Shown here piece after piece: positions 25,901 to 33,687 of a stretch of 64,000 bases of DNA; the first letter of the stretch is position 1, and each line of letters opens with the position of its first letter. A model generated the notes under the pieces. The model saw only the letters and a program-made list of their open reading frames with translations, ran no database searches and was not told the origin of the DNA. This DNA is from an uncultured Oscillibacter sp. (GTDB taxonomy: Bacteria; Bacillota; Clostridia; Oscillospirales; Oscillospiraceae): assembly GCA_910576865.1 (NCBI GenBank), contig CAJTKE010000014.1, positions 1 to 64,000 on the forward strand. The letters run 5' to 3'. A program made the position numbers and the translations under genes.

Positions 25901-26959
25901 CTGGACATGCTGGGCCACGATGACCCGACCATGGTCCGCATGATGCAGGTCCTCACCGGAGTAAATCCCCAAGAAATTCCCCTGGACGACCCGGACACCA
26001 TGTCCATCTTCACCTCCAGCAAGGTCCTGGGCTATGAGAACGACGAGGTCCTGGGCCCCACCGGGGCGGTGGCCATTCCGGAGTTCAACACCCGCTTCAC
26101 CCGGCAGATGCTCATCGACACCCAGCCCAAGGACTTCAACACCCTGGTGCGCCTCTCCGGCTTCTCCCACGGCACCGACGTGTGGGCGGGCAACGCCCGG
26201 GAGCTGATCCTCAGCGGGACGGCCTCGGTCCTGGAGACCGTGGGCTGCCGGGACGACATCATGCTCTACCTGATTTCCAAGGGCCTGGACCCCAAGATGA
26301 GCTTCAAGATCATGGAGTCCGTCCGGAAGGGGAAGGTGAAGAAGGGGGGCTTTGAGCCCGGTTGGGAGGAGGCCATGCGGGAGCACGACGTGCCCGGGTG
26401 GTATATCGATTCCCTGGCAAAGATCGGCTACCTGTTCCCCAAAGCTCACGCCGTGGCCTACGTCATGATGGCCTTTCGCATCGCTTGGTACAAGGTCCAC
26501 GAGCCCCTGGCCTTCTATGCCACCTTCTTCTCCGTCCGGGCCAAGGCCTTCGACGCGGAGTTCTGCTGCGCCGGGAAGGAGGCGGTGAAGAAGAAAATCC
26601 GGGAGATTGAAAACAATAAGGATGCCACGGCGGTGGAGCAGAACCTGTTGACCACCCTGGAGGTCTGCTATGAGTTCTACCTCCGGGGCTTCCACTTCGA
26701 CACCATCGACATCTACCGCTCAGACGCCACCAAGTTTGTGATTACGGACGGCGGGTTGCTGCCGCCCTTCACCACGGTCCACGGTCTGGGGGAGGCGGCG
26801 GCCCTGGACACGGTGGAGAAGCGGCAGGGGAAGGACTTCATCTCCATTGAAGAGTTCGCCCTGTGCTGCAACAAGCTCTCCAAGACCCATATCGAGCAAT
26901 TGAAGGCCCTGGGCGCCTTTGCCGGGATGGCGGAGACCAGCCAGATCACGCTGTTTTAA
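22973..26959 (+). CDS. polC: DNA polymerase III alpha subunit, PolC type
   Basis: The main replicative polymerase with built-in 3'-5' proofreading, at the fork. At 1328 residues it is about 100 shorter than B. subtilis PolC, with a reduced N-terminus. Domain order: OB fold near 120-210, PHP domain (VELHLHTRMSNMDAL, ITDHGVAQSFPEA), inserted exonuclease (FDIETTGLKVDREAITEIG, NAEFDIGFI, HHRASDDAATVGYM), the rest of PHP, then the polymerase palm with the catalytic PDIDLNFSGEYQ. A zinc-finger-like CPKCKN...CPVCGTKY precedes it, as in other PolC. It closes the cluster and is followed by a terminator. Confidence 0.97.
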   Translation: MSRNIPFFEFFAELSASPELRLRLAGAELTHGCIDPGERSIQLDMTVKNPLEQEDLRSLEETLKAVYGFQRVELNAASAAPPPPAPVSRSGGAPKAASKKKPGKILMGNPIKARPGPMSALNLKMGTATVSGKVFFFECRETRRPGMWRLSFDMTDGTGSVSVQKNLGAREAQAMEGAVKPGMWLIVQGKMESTWDGKDIQLNPQHINVTDHEERMDTAPVKRVELHLHTRMSNMDALTDTKEVIQEAIRWGHPAIAITDHGVAQSFPEAWHAAGDKIKILYGVEGYFINNVDDRIAVHGGQDIPLDGEIVCFDIETTGLKVDREAITEIGAVVLRDGEIAERFQTFVNPGKRLTPEIIGLTGITDEMLKDAPKPAEALADFLRFVNGRPLAAHNAEFDIGFIRKGCQEAGLSFHPTYIDSLILAQNLLPGLGKYKLDIVAEHLDLPAFNHHRASDDAATVGYMLIPFWNMLHEKGVHTLQAVNGEMEKLRPLGNKPNRFPKHIILLARNKTGLKNLYQMISDSNLKYFKRVPTIPKSLLKEHREGIIVGAACEAGELFQAVKDHKDWEELKRIASFYDYLEIQPLCNNLFMLRNGDARDEEDLREFNRTIVRLGEELGKPVCATGDVHFREPEDEVYRHILLASKKFPDANESLPIYFKTTDEMLKEFSYLGEEKAYEVVVSNTRLVADQIETFELLPKELFPPRLENSEEELNRLVWEKVHRLYGEDPPQLIVDRLNVELGGILGKYDVVYMSAQKLVQRSLENGYLVGSRGSVGSSLAAYMSGITEVNSLPPHYRCPKCKNSEFVQDGSYGCGADMPDKVCPVCGTKYEKDGFDIPFETFLGFGGGKVPDIDLNFSGEYQARAHRHAIEMFGETQVFRAGTIGTLAEKTAYGFVKKYLEENQMTVGRAEENRLTLGCVGVRRTTGQHPGGLVVVPADKSMEDFCPVQHPADADDSDTITTHFEYHSMEANLLKLDMLGHDDPTMVRMMQVLTGVNPQEIPLDDPDTMSIFTSSKVLGYENDEVLGPTGAVAIPEFNTRFTRQMLIDTQPKDFNTLVRLSGFSHGTDVWAGNARELILSGTASVLETVGCRDDIMLYLISKGLDPKMSFKIMESVRKGKVKKGGFEPGWEEAMREHDVPGWYIDSLAKIGYLFPKAHAVAYVMMAFRIAWYKVHEPLAFYATFFSVRAKAFDAEFCCAGKEAVKKKIREIENNKDATAVEQNLLTTLEVCYEFYLRGFHFDTIDIYRSDATKFVITDGGLLPPFTTVHGLGEAAALDTVEKRQGKDFISIEEFALCCNKLSKTHIEQLKALGAFAGMAETSQITLF

Positions 26960-26964
26960 ATCAG

Positions 26965-26997
26965 AAAGAGAGAGGACGAAAAGTCCTCTCTCTTTTT
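26965..26997 (+). terminator. Terminator after polC
   Basis: Hairpin with 13-base arms (AAAGAGAGAGGAC/GTCCTCTCTCTTT) and loop GAAAA, followed by a T run. It overlaps the last codons of the convergent TetR gene. Confidence 0.88.
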
Positions 26998-27562
26998 AAG
27001 TATCCTCCTCCATGGCCCGTTTCAGCATCCGCTCCGTCATGCCTTCGCCCAGATAGCAGAGGCGGCGGAACTGCTTGCTGACGTCATAGCGCATCCCGTC
27101 GTTCAGCCAAGCCATGATCTGCCCAAAGAGCTCGCACTGGTAGAACCGGACGATGACCGCCCGGTCCTCTTGCGGGACGGGACCGCCGCCGATGGCCGCC
27201 GCCGCGAAGTCCTCCACCACCCGGCGGCACACGTCCATCAGGCACAGCTCGAATAAATCCCGGTGGGCGGACTGGTTGATGTGCAGCACCGCCTGCCGGT
27301 GCTCCAGGGCGAAGCGGGCGGCGGTCTCCAGGCAGTCCGCCAGGGAGAGGGAGGGGCCCTGGGCGGCGATGATGCGGTCCGCCTGCTCCGTGATGATTTC
27401 CTCCAGCAGGGCGGGGATGTCCCGGAAGTGGTAGTAAAAGGTGTTCCGGTTGACCCCGCAGTCCCGGACGATGTCCTTCACGGTGATCTCCCGGAGGGGG
27501 CGCTCCTCCAGCAGGCGGAGGAAGGAGGCCATGATGGCCTCTCTGGCGGGGGAGGCGGTCAT
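26996..27562 (-). CDS. TetR-family regulator (second of pair)
   Basis: A 188-residue TetR/AcrR repressor. The N-terminal helix-turn-helix reads ITVKDIVRDCGVNRNTFYYHFRDI, and the variable C-terminal ligand domain follows. Its ATG overlaps the previous TetR stop as ATGA, so it is cotranslated with it. The pair faces the MMPL/coiled-coil genes. Two adjacent TetR genes controlling one export unit could act as a heterodimer or respond to two signals; this is inference. Confidence 0.88.
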   Translation of the reverse strand: MTASPAREAIMASFLRLLEERPLREITVKDIVRDCGVNRNTFYYHFRDIPALLEEIITEQADRIIAAQGPSLSLADCLETAARFALEHRQAVLHINQSAHRDLFELCLMDVCRRVVEDFAAAAIGGGPVPQEDRAVIVRFYQCELFGQIMAWLNDGMRYDVSKQFRRLCYLGEGMTERMLKRAMEEDT

Positions 27563-28161
27563 GAGCTCCTCCTTTCCTCACGGGGGAACAGCCCGGCGGC
27601 GGCGTTGTCCGCCAGACGCTGGGCGGCGTCCAGCAGCTCCGCCTTGGGCAGGGCCATGTCCTTCTCGAACCACTCGGCCAGAAGACCGATGAAGCCCCAG
27701 GCCAGGAAGTTCAGAAGGTAGTCCATCAGCCGGGGGTCCGCCGGGCGGAACCAGGTCCGGACCAGGGGCGCGCCGTTCTCGTGGACCAGCTGCTGGATGG
27801 ACTGAAAGAAGCCGCTGGCCTCGCTGCTGGCAAAGAGGACGGTGCAGGTCTCCCGGTGCTCCACGGCGAAGTCCAGCACCGGCTCGAACACCGGGGCCAC
27901 GCTGCCCACGGCGAAGGTCTCCTGCATGTGGGCGTCCACCAGAGACTGGAGTTCCTCCAGCAGATCCTCCTCCACGCTGTGGAGCAGCTCGGCGGTGCCG
28001 GAGTAGTGGAGATAAAAGGTGGCCCGGTTCATGTCCGCGGCGTCGGTGACGTCCCGGACGGAGATGTCGGAGAAGGTCTTCCGCTTCATCAGCTCCAGAA
28101 GGCTCTCCTTCAATAATTTGCGGGACCGCCGGGCCCGGCGGTCTTCGGGATTTTTCGGCAT
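27559..28161 (-). CDS. TetR-family regulator (first of pair)
   Basis: A 200-residue TetR-type repressor with a basic N-terminal arm (RRARRSRKLLKESLLEL) and the DNA-binding helix-turn-helix ISVRDVTDAADMNRATFYLHY. The C-terminal region resembles the TetR_C domain with F-x-x-WG-F (NFLAWGFIGLLAEWF). AAAGGAGGGCC precedes the ATG. It is transcribed divergently from the 28304 export gene through overlapping promoters. An inverted repeat ATAGACA-N12-TGTCTAT at 28183-28208 is a good candidate operator. Confidence 0.9.
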   Translation of the reverse strand: MPKNPEDRRARRSRKLLKESLLELMKRKTFSDISVRDVTDAADMNRATFYLHYSGTAELLHSVEEDLLEELQSLVDAHMQETFAVGSVAPVFEPVLDFAVEHRETCTVLFASSEASGFFQSIQQLVHENGAPLVRTWFRPADPRLMDYLLNFLAWGFIGLLAEWFEKDMALPKAELLDAAQRLADNAAAGLFPREERRSS

Positions 28162-28182
28162 AAAGGCCCTCCTTTGGACAAG

Positions 28183-28257
28183 ATAGACACTTGCCCGCTT
28201 TTGTCTATTGACTGGATTTCCTGCTTTTACTATAATCGACTCAAGTCAATAAGTCAA
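28183..28257. promoter_or_regulatory. Overlapping divergent promoters and candidate TetR operator
   Basis: Plus strand: TTGACT (28208-28213), 17 bases, TATAAT (28231-28236), toward the exported protein. Minus strand: TTGACT (28252-28257), 17 bases, TATAGT (28229-28234), toward the TetR pair. The two -10 boxes overlap. An inverted repeat ATAGACA (28183-28189)/TGTCTAT (28202-28208) touches the plus -35 and lies downstream of the minus start, so a bound repressor could block both. Confidence 0.7.
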
Positions 28258-28303
28258 CACTAATCTTTTAATTGGCAGAAGTTGATTAATTGGAGGAATC
28301 GTT

Positions 28304-31300
28304 ATGATCTGGCAAAGCATGAGGAAACGGGTTTCCGCCCTGGCGCTGGCGGCGGTGCTGACGGTGACGCTGGCCGTGCCCGCCGCGGCGGCGGAGGCCA
28401 TCGGCGACGGTGTGCGCCCCACCTGTGACGAGGCGTACTACGCCACGCTGGACTACTATGGCAATCTGCTGGAGGGAAGCGTGGTGAAGAGCTACGCCAT
28501 GAACGGCAGGGACAGCCTGACGGATTACGGCGTCTATGACACGGTGGAAAATCTCACCGACGGGACCGCCCCGGTGAGGGGGGAGGGGAGCACCTCCTTC
28601 CGCTTCGGCGCCGCCGTGCCGGATCACTTCTACTTCGAGGGCAGGACGAAGAAGCCCTTTGAGGACCTGCCCTGGACGCTGACCCTGCGCTACACCCTCA
28701 ACGGCGTCCCCACCAAGGCGGAGGACCTGGCGGGGAAGCAGGGCGTGGTGGAGATTCTGCTGGACATCGTGCCCAACGAGCTGGCCAGCGATTACGCCCG
28801 GTACAACTACACCCTGGCGGCCACGGCCCTGTTCAACCAGGACGACATCCTCTCCCTGGAGGCCCCCGGGGCCCAGGTCCAGCTGGTGGGTAACTTGCGG
28901 ACCGTCCTCTTCCTCTGCCTCCCCGGGGAGGAGCAGCATTTCACCATCCGGGTGGGCAGCAACGACTTTTCCTTCGGGGGCCTGACGGTGCTGATGATGC
29001 CCGCCACTCTGGCCCAGCTGGAGGAGATCGCCAAGCTCAGCGAGCGGAAGGACGATCTGGAGGAGGATTACCGGACCCTCTCCGGGAGCCTGGACGAGCT
29101 GCTGGACGCCCTGGCGGACATCCAGAACGGCCTTTACGCCTCCGCCAAGGGTCTGGACCAGCTGGACGCGGCCCGGGGCACCTTTTCCAATGGGAAGGGT
29201 GTGCTGTATGAGGGCACGGACCGCCTCCGGGCGGACCTGAGCAATCTGGCGGACCTTCTGGTCCCGGTGGAGCAGCGGGTTCAGCTGCTGAGCCAGACGG
29301 TGACGGACTCCAAGGCCGTCCTCAATGAGCTGACCGACGCCACCGTCACCCTCCAGTCCCAGCTGGCGGAGATGGAGGTCGCCCTTTACGGTCTGGAGCA
29401 GGGGACGTATGACCTGCGGAATGTCATCAGTCTGGCGGCGGGCATGGAGAACAGCCTCCTCCGACTGGAGAGCGCCCTGGGCGGCGTCCACGTTGGGGGC
29501 GGAAGCATCGGCGCCAACAGCAGCCGGGGACTGGTGGAAAAGGTGAAGAACGTCCACGGAGCGTACGCGGCGGAGGATACGGAGACCTTCCTCCAGAAGA
29601 TGCTGGAGGCCCAGGGTACGGGCAGCGCGGAGGCCAAGGCCAAGGCGGCGGGCATGAAGCAGCTGCTGGAGCTGTCCCAGACCCCGGGCTTCACGCCCGG
29701 CGCCCTGACCGCCGACCAGCAGGCCGCCCTGGCCGCGGCGAAGCAGCTGGAGGGCCTCCGGCAGGCGAAGGACCAGACGGGAATGGGCTTCCAGGACTTC
29801 TGCGGGCACGTGGTGGAAAAGCCGGAGCAGGCCAAGCAGATGAACGACCTGTGGCTGATTTACAGCGCTGGCGGCTCCGTGTCGGGCAGGGCGTCCCTGC
29901 GGAACCGCTCCGCCTCCGAGATCAACGAGATCAAGGTCACCGTTCCCGCCGCTCCGCTCCCGGAGACGCCGGCGGCTCCGGAGCAGCCCGTGGAAACGCC
30001 GCCTGAGACGCCGGACCAGCCTCAGACTCCGGACCAGATCCAGACACCGGACCAGACCCAGACCCCTGAGATGCCTCAGCCTCCGGAGACGCCGTCTCCC
30101 GAGGCACCCGCCGAGACGCCGGAGGAGACACTCCCGCCGGAGCAGACGGCTGAGCCCGCTCCGGAGACACCGGAGGTCCCCGCGTCCCCGGCGGAGAACG
30201 GGGAACCCCAGGCGCAGGAGGCCCCGGAGGCGGAGACCCTGGGAAAAGGCCATATGACGGCCCGGCTGGTGGTCTATGAGGGAGACCCGGACGGAGGAGA
30301 CTCAGATGGAGGAGACTCGGACGGTGGAGATTCGGACTCCGGTGACAGCGAACCCCCCGACACCGGCTCTGACTCCGGAAGTGGTTCCGACTCCAACGGC
30401 GGTTCGGATGTCCCTGGCGGAGATACCTCTGGCGGAGATACCATTCCTGGCGAGACCACCCCTGGCGAGACCACCCCTCCCGGTGAGACCACTCCCGGCG
30501 GAACAACTCCTGGCGGAACCACTCCCGGCACTCCGACGAACCCCGGCAAACCCCCGGAGAACAACACCGTGGGCGGCGCGGTGGTGGACCTGATCGCCAG
30601 CGGACTGGACAGCGCCGCCGCCCAGATCAACGCGATTCAAAGCCAGCTCAACGCCTCCCTGAATGAAATCAAGCGCCCCACCGCCGCCGTGGCGGGGGAC
30701 TTGGCGAACCTCTGCGGGGCGCTGGATATCCTGCTGCGGGACCTGGACGACGCGGAGGACCTGACGGCCGCTCTCGGCCAGTCCGCCGGGACCCTGCGGG
30801 AGATTCTGGAGGACGTGGACGCCCTGCGCACCGTGCTGAACGGCTATGAGCCCACCCTCCAGGAGGCCCTGGCCAACGCCGGGACCCTCAGCGCCTCCGC
30901 CGTGACCACCATCCGGGACACGGAGTCCATGATCGCCGACGCGGAGAATCTGGCCCGGTCCACGGGCCGGGACCTGGACGCGGGGACGAAGCAGTCCCTC
31001 CGGGGCCTCTCCGCCGCCCTGCGGCAGACCGCCAAGGCCCTGGCCACCACCAAGCAGGTGAAAGAGGCCAAAAACACGGTCACCCGGATCATCGAGGACA
31101 CCTGGAACGAATACACCGGAGACGTGAACAACATCCTGCTGATGGACGCCACGGCGGAGCCGGTGTCCCTGACGGACGAGCGGAATCCCGCCCCCGACAG
31201 CATCCAGGTCCTGATCCGCACCCAGGAGATCAAGACGGAGGACGGGGAGGAGGACGAGGAGTCCGCCGCCGCCAAGGAGAAGACCACCTTCTGGGGCCGG

Positions 31301-31354
31301 GTGACCCAGATGCTCCGGGACTTCTGGAACGCCGTCACCGGCGTCTTCCGCTGA
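28304..31354 (+). CDS. Large exported coiled-coil protein, partner of MMPL transporter
   Basis: A 1016-residue protein with a signal peptide (residues 1-30, VLTVTLAVPAAAAEA). A beta-rich N-domain (about 35-240) resembles the YhgE/Pip-associated or heptad-repeat export proteins. A coiled-coil region (about 240-400) follows, then a disordered Pro-Glu-Thr-Gln linker (about 548-645), GDSDGGDSD repeats, and PGETTPGG repeats (about 700-750). A second coiled-coil half and an amphipathic C-terminus (WGRVTQMLRDFWNAV) complete it. No LPxTG or C-terminal anchor is seen. It lies 16 bases before the MMPL gene in the same operon, so it is probably the extracellular adaptor or cargo-binding subunit. The precise function is unknown. 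Confidence 0.65.
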   Translation: MIWQSMRKRVSALALAAVLTVTLAVPAAAAEAIGDGVRPTCDEAYYATLDYYGNLLEGSVVKSYAMNGRDSLTDYGVYDTVENLTDGTAPVRGEGSTSFRFGAAVPDHFYFEGRTKKPFEDLPWTLTLRYTLNGVPTKAEDLAGKQGVVEILLDIVPNELASDYARYNYTLAATALFNQDDILSLEAPGAQVQLVGNLRTVLFLCLPGEEQHFTIRVGSNDFSFGGLTVLMMPATLAQLEEIAKLSERKDDLEEDYRTLSGSLDELLDALADIQNGLYASAKGLDQLDAARGTFSNGKGVLYEGTDRLRADLSNLADLLVPVEQRVQLLSQTVTDSKAVLNELTDATVTLQSQLAEMEVALYGLEQGTYDLRNVISLAAGMENSLLRLESALGGVHVGGGSIGANSSRGLVEKVKNVHGAYAAEDTETFLQKMLEAQGTGSAEAKAKAAGMKQLLELSQTPGFTPGALTADQQAALAAAKQLEGLRQAKDQTGMGFQDFCGHVVEKPEQAKQMNDLWLIYSAGGSVSGRASLRNRSASEINEIKVTVPAAPLPETPAAPEQPVETPPETPDQPQTPDQIQTPDQTQTPEMPQPPETPSPEAPAETPEETLPPEQTAEPAPETPEVPASPAENGEPQAQEAPEAETLGKGHMTARLVVYEGDPDGGDSDGGDSDGGDSDSGDSEPPDTGSDSGSGSDSNGGSDVPGGDTSGGDTIPGETTPGETTPPGETTPGGTTPGGTTPGTPTNPGKPPENNTVGGAVVDLIASGLDSAAAQINAIQSQLNASLNEIKRPTAAVAGDLANLCGALDILLRDLDDAEDLTAALGQSAGTLREILEDVDALRTVLNGYEPTLQEALANAGTLSASAVTTIRDTESMIADAENLARSTGRDLDAGTKQSLRGLSAALRQTAKALATTKQVKEAKNTVTRIIEDTWNEYTGDVNNILLMDATAEPVSLTDERNPAPDSIQVLIRTQEIKTEDGEEDEESAAAKEKTTFWGRVTQMLRDFWNAVTGVFR

Positions 31355-31370
31355 CGGGAGGGGAACCGCC

Positions 31371-33626
31371 ATGATCGAGAAAATCGCCCATAAGCTGACC
31401 CGAAAGCCAAAGCTGGTGGCGGCCATCGCCCTGCTGATGCTGATCCCCTCCATCATCGGCTACGCCGCCACCCGGATCAACTACGACATCCTGTCCTACC
31501 TGCCCCAGGACCTGCCCTCCTCCCAGGGGGAGCAGCTGCTGGAGGAGCCCTTCAAAATGGCGGCCACCAGCATGCTCATCGTGGAGGGCATGCCAGCGGG
31601 CTACACGAACAAGCTGATCCAGGACATCAAGGACGTCCCCGGCGTGTCCAGCGCCGTGTGGCTCAGCAACCTGGTGGGCATCCAGGTCCCGGTGGAGATG
31701 ATTCCGGCGGACCTCCGGGAGATGTTTTTCTCCGGCCAGGCCACCATGATGCTGATCCAGTACGACCACCCCGGGGCCTCCGACGAGACTATGGAGGCCA
31801 TCCAGCAGGTGCGGAACGTCTGCAACGAGCGCTGCTTCCTGGCGGGATTCTCCGTGGTCATCAAGGACACCCGGGACGTCATGGACGGGGAGCTGCCCAT
31901 TTTCGTGGGCCTCGCCATTCTGCTGGCCCTGGTCGCCATGAGCGTCACCCTGGAGTCCACGGTGCTGCCCTTCGTGTATCTGGCCAGCATCGGCTTGGCC
32001 GTGGTCTACAACTTCGGCAGCAACGTCTTCCTGGGCCAGATTTCCTACATCACCAAGGCCATCGCTGCCGTCCTCCAGCTGGGCGTCACCATGGACTACT
32101 CCATCTTTCTCTACCACCGGTACGAGGAGGAGCGGGAGCACTACGACGACAAGCGGGACGCCATGGCCCAGGCCATCATCGCCGCCTTCCGGTCCCTCTC
32201 CGGCAGCAGCCTGACCACCATCGCGGGCTTCCTGGCCCTGTGCTTCATGCGGCTGACCCTGGGCCGGGACATCGGCATCGTCATGGCCAAGGGCGTGGTC
32301 CTGGGGGTGGCGACGGTCATTCTGGTCCTGCCGTCCCTGGTGCTGATCTTCGACAAGCAGATCGGAAAGCACAAACACAAGACCCTGATCCCCTCCTTCG
32401 ACAAGGTGAACAGCTTCATCCTCCGGTACAGAATCCCCCTGGTGGTGCTGACGGTGCTGCTGTTCTTCCCGGCGGTCTACGCCCAGCGCCACGCGGACAT
32501 CTACTACAAGCTGGACGAGTCCCTTCCCCGGGACCTGCCCTCCATCGTCAGCAACGAGAAACTGAAGGATGACTTCGACATGGCCACCAGCCACTTTGTG
32601 GTCCTCCGGGACGATCTCAGCGCCGCCGACATGAGGGAGATCGAGCGGCGGATGGAGGAGGTTCCCGGCATCACCTCCGTGGTCTCCTATCACAAGATGC
32701 TGGGCACCGGCATCCCGGACTTCTTCATTCCCAAGGATGTGAAGGATATGCTCCGGCAGGGGGGCTGGCAGCTGATGATGGTCAACTCCAGCTACGCCCC
32801 GGCCACGGACGAGGTGGCGGGCCAGCTGGACGCCATGAATGAAATCCTCCACAGCTACGACCCCTCCGCCATGATCACGGGAGAGGGAGCCATGTACCGG
32901 GACCTGATCGACACCTCCTCGGTGGATTTCCAGGTGACCAACTACATCTCCATCGCGGCCATCTTCCTGATCATCGCCGTCGTATTCAAATCCGTCACCG
33001 TCCCCCTGGTGCTGGTAGCCACCATTGAGCTGGCCATCTTCATCAATCAGGGCTGCTGTTACTTCCTGGGAACTGAGATCCCCTTCATCGCCCCCACCAT
33101 CATCAGCTGCGTTCAGCTGGGAGCCACGGTGGACTATGCCATCCTGATGACCTCCCGCTTCCAGGAGGAGCTGAAGAAGGGCCTGGACCGGAAGGAGGCC
33201 ATCCGCATCGCCGCCTCCTCCTCCGACGCGTCCATCGTCACCAGCGCCCTGGTGCTGTTCTGCGCCACTCTGGGGGTGTCCTTCGTCTCCTCCATCGATC
33301 TGATCGGAGCCATCTGCGTCATGCTGTCCCGGGGCGCTCTGATTTCGGCGCTGGTGAGCATCTTCCTCATGCCCGCCATCCTTCTGGTCTGCGAGCCGGT
33401 GTTCAACAAGACCAGCTGGCGCTGGAAGACCCCGGACCCGGTCCCCACGGCGGAGCCGCTTCCCGCCCCGGCGGCGGAAGCCCTTCCGGCGGGAGAGACG
33501 GAAGCCCTCCCGGCGGGGGACGCCCAGCCGGCGGAGGCCCTCCCGGAGGGAGAGGCGAAGGCCGTCAGGAAAAAGCCCCGCAAAAAGCACGCCGCCAGGG
33601 AGAGGACTCCGGCGGGCGTAAAGTGA
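31371..33626 (+). CDS. MMPL-family RND transporter
   Basis: A 751-residue RND-type membrane protein that would use the proton gradient to move lipids, lipid-linked molecules or drugs across the membrane. Two repeats each carry one N-terminal helix, an extracellular domain and five to six helices. SSRTxxY-like segments include GVTMDYSIFLYHRYEEE in the first half and GATVDYAILMTSRFQEE in the second. These hold the buried aspartate-tyrosine pairs typical of MMPL proton relay. A Pro/Glu/Ala-rich tail ends in a basic KKPRKKHAARER. GGGAGGGG precedes the ATG. Control is by the TetR pair upstream. Confidence 0.92.
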   Translation: MIEKIAHKLTRKPKLVAAIALLMLIPSIIGYAATRINYDILSYLPQDLPSSQGEQLLEEPFKMAATSMLIVEGMPAGYTNKLIQDIKDVPGVSSAVWLSNLVGIQVPVEMIPADLREMFFSGQATMMLIQYDHPGASDETMEAIQQVRNVCNERCFLAGFSVVIKDTRDVMDGELPIFVGLAILLALVAMSVTLESTVLPFVYLASIGLAVVYNFGSNVFLGQISYITKAIAAVLQLGVTMDYSIFLYHRYEEEREHYDDKRDAMAQAIIAAFRSLSGSSLTTIAGFLALCFMRLTLGRDIGIVMAKGVVLGVATVILVLPSLVLIFDKQIGKHKHKTLIPSFDKVNSFILRYRIPLVVLTVLLFFPAVYAQRHADIYYKLDESLPRDLPSIVSNEKLKDDFDMATSHFVVLRDDLSAADMREIERRMEEVPGITSVVSYHKMLGTGIPDFFIPKDVKDMLRQGGWQLMMVNSSYAPATDEVAGQLDAMNEILHSYDPSAMITGEGAMYRDLIDTSSVDFQVTNYISIAAIFLIIAVVFKSVTVPLVLVATIELAIFINQGCCYFLGTEIPFIAPTIISCVQLGATVDYAILMTSRFQEELKKGLDRKEAIRIAASSSDASIVTSALVLFCATLGVSFVSSIDLIGAICVMLSRGALISALVSIFLMPAILLVCEPVFNKTSWRWKTPDPVPTAEPLPAPAAEALPAGETEALPAGDAQPAEALPEGEAKAVRKKPRKKHAARERTPAGVK

Positions 33627-33642
33627 ACCGTCCGACAGAAAC

Positions 33643-33672
33643 AGGACCCCGGAGAGTTTTCTCCGGGGTCCT
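33643..33672. terminator. Bidirectional terminator between MMPL gene and glpK
   Basis: A 12-base stem AGGACCCCGGAG/CTCCGGGGTCCT with loop AGTTTT, between convergent genes. Confidence 0.85.
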
Positions 33673-33687
33673 GCCGTATGTTGTCCG

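Noticed and set aside
30270..30560. CRISPR-like or minisatellite repeat array
   Set aside because: Repeats are in-frame codons for GDSDGG and PGETT linker peptides of the exported protein, with no constant spacers.
31335..33590. 751-codon minus-strand frame opposite MMPL
   Set aside because: Antisense shadow rich in His, Gly, Asp and Val with no domains, while the plus strand has a full MMPL transporter.
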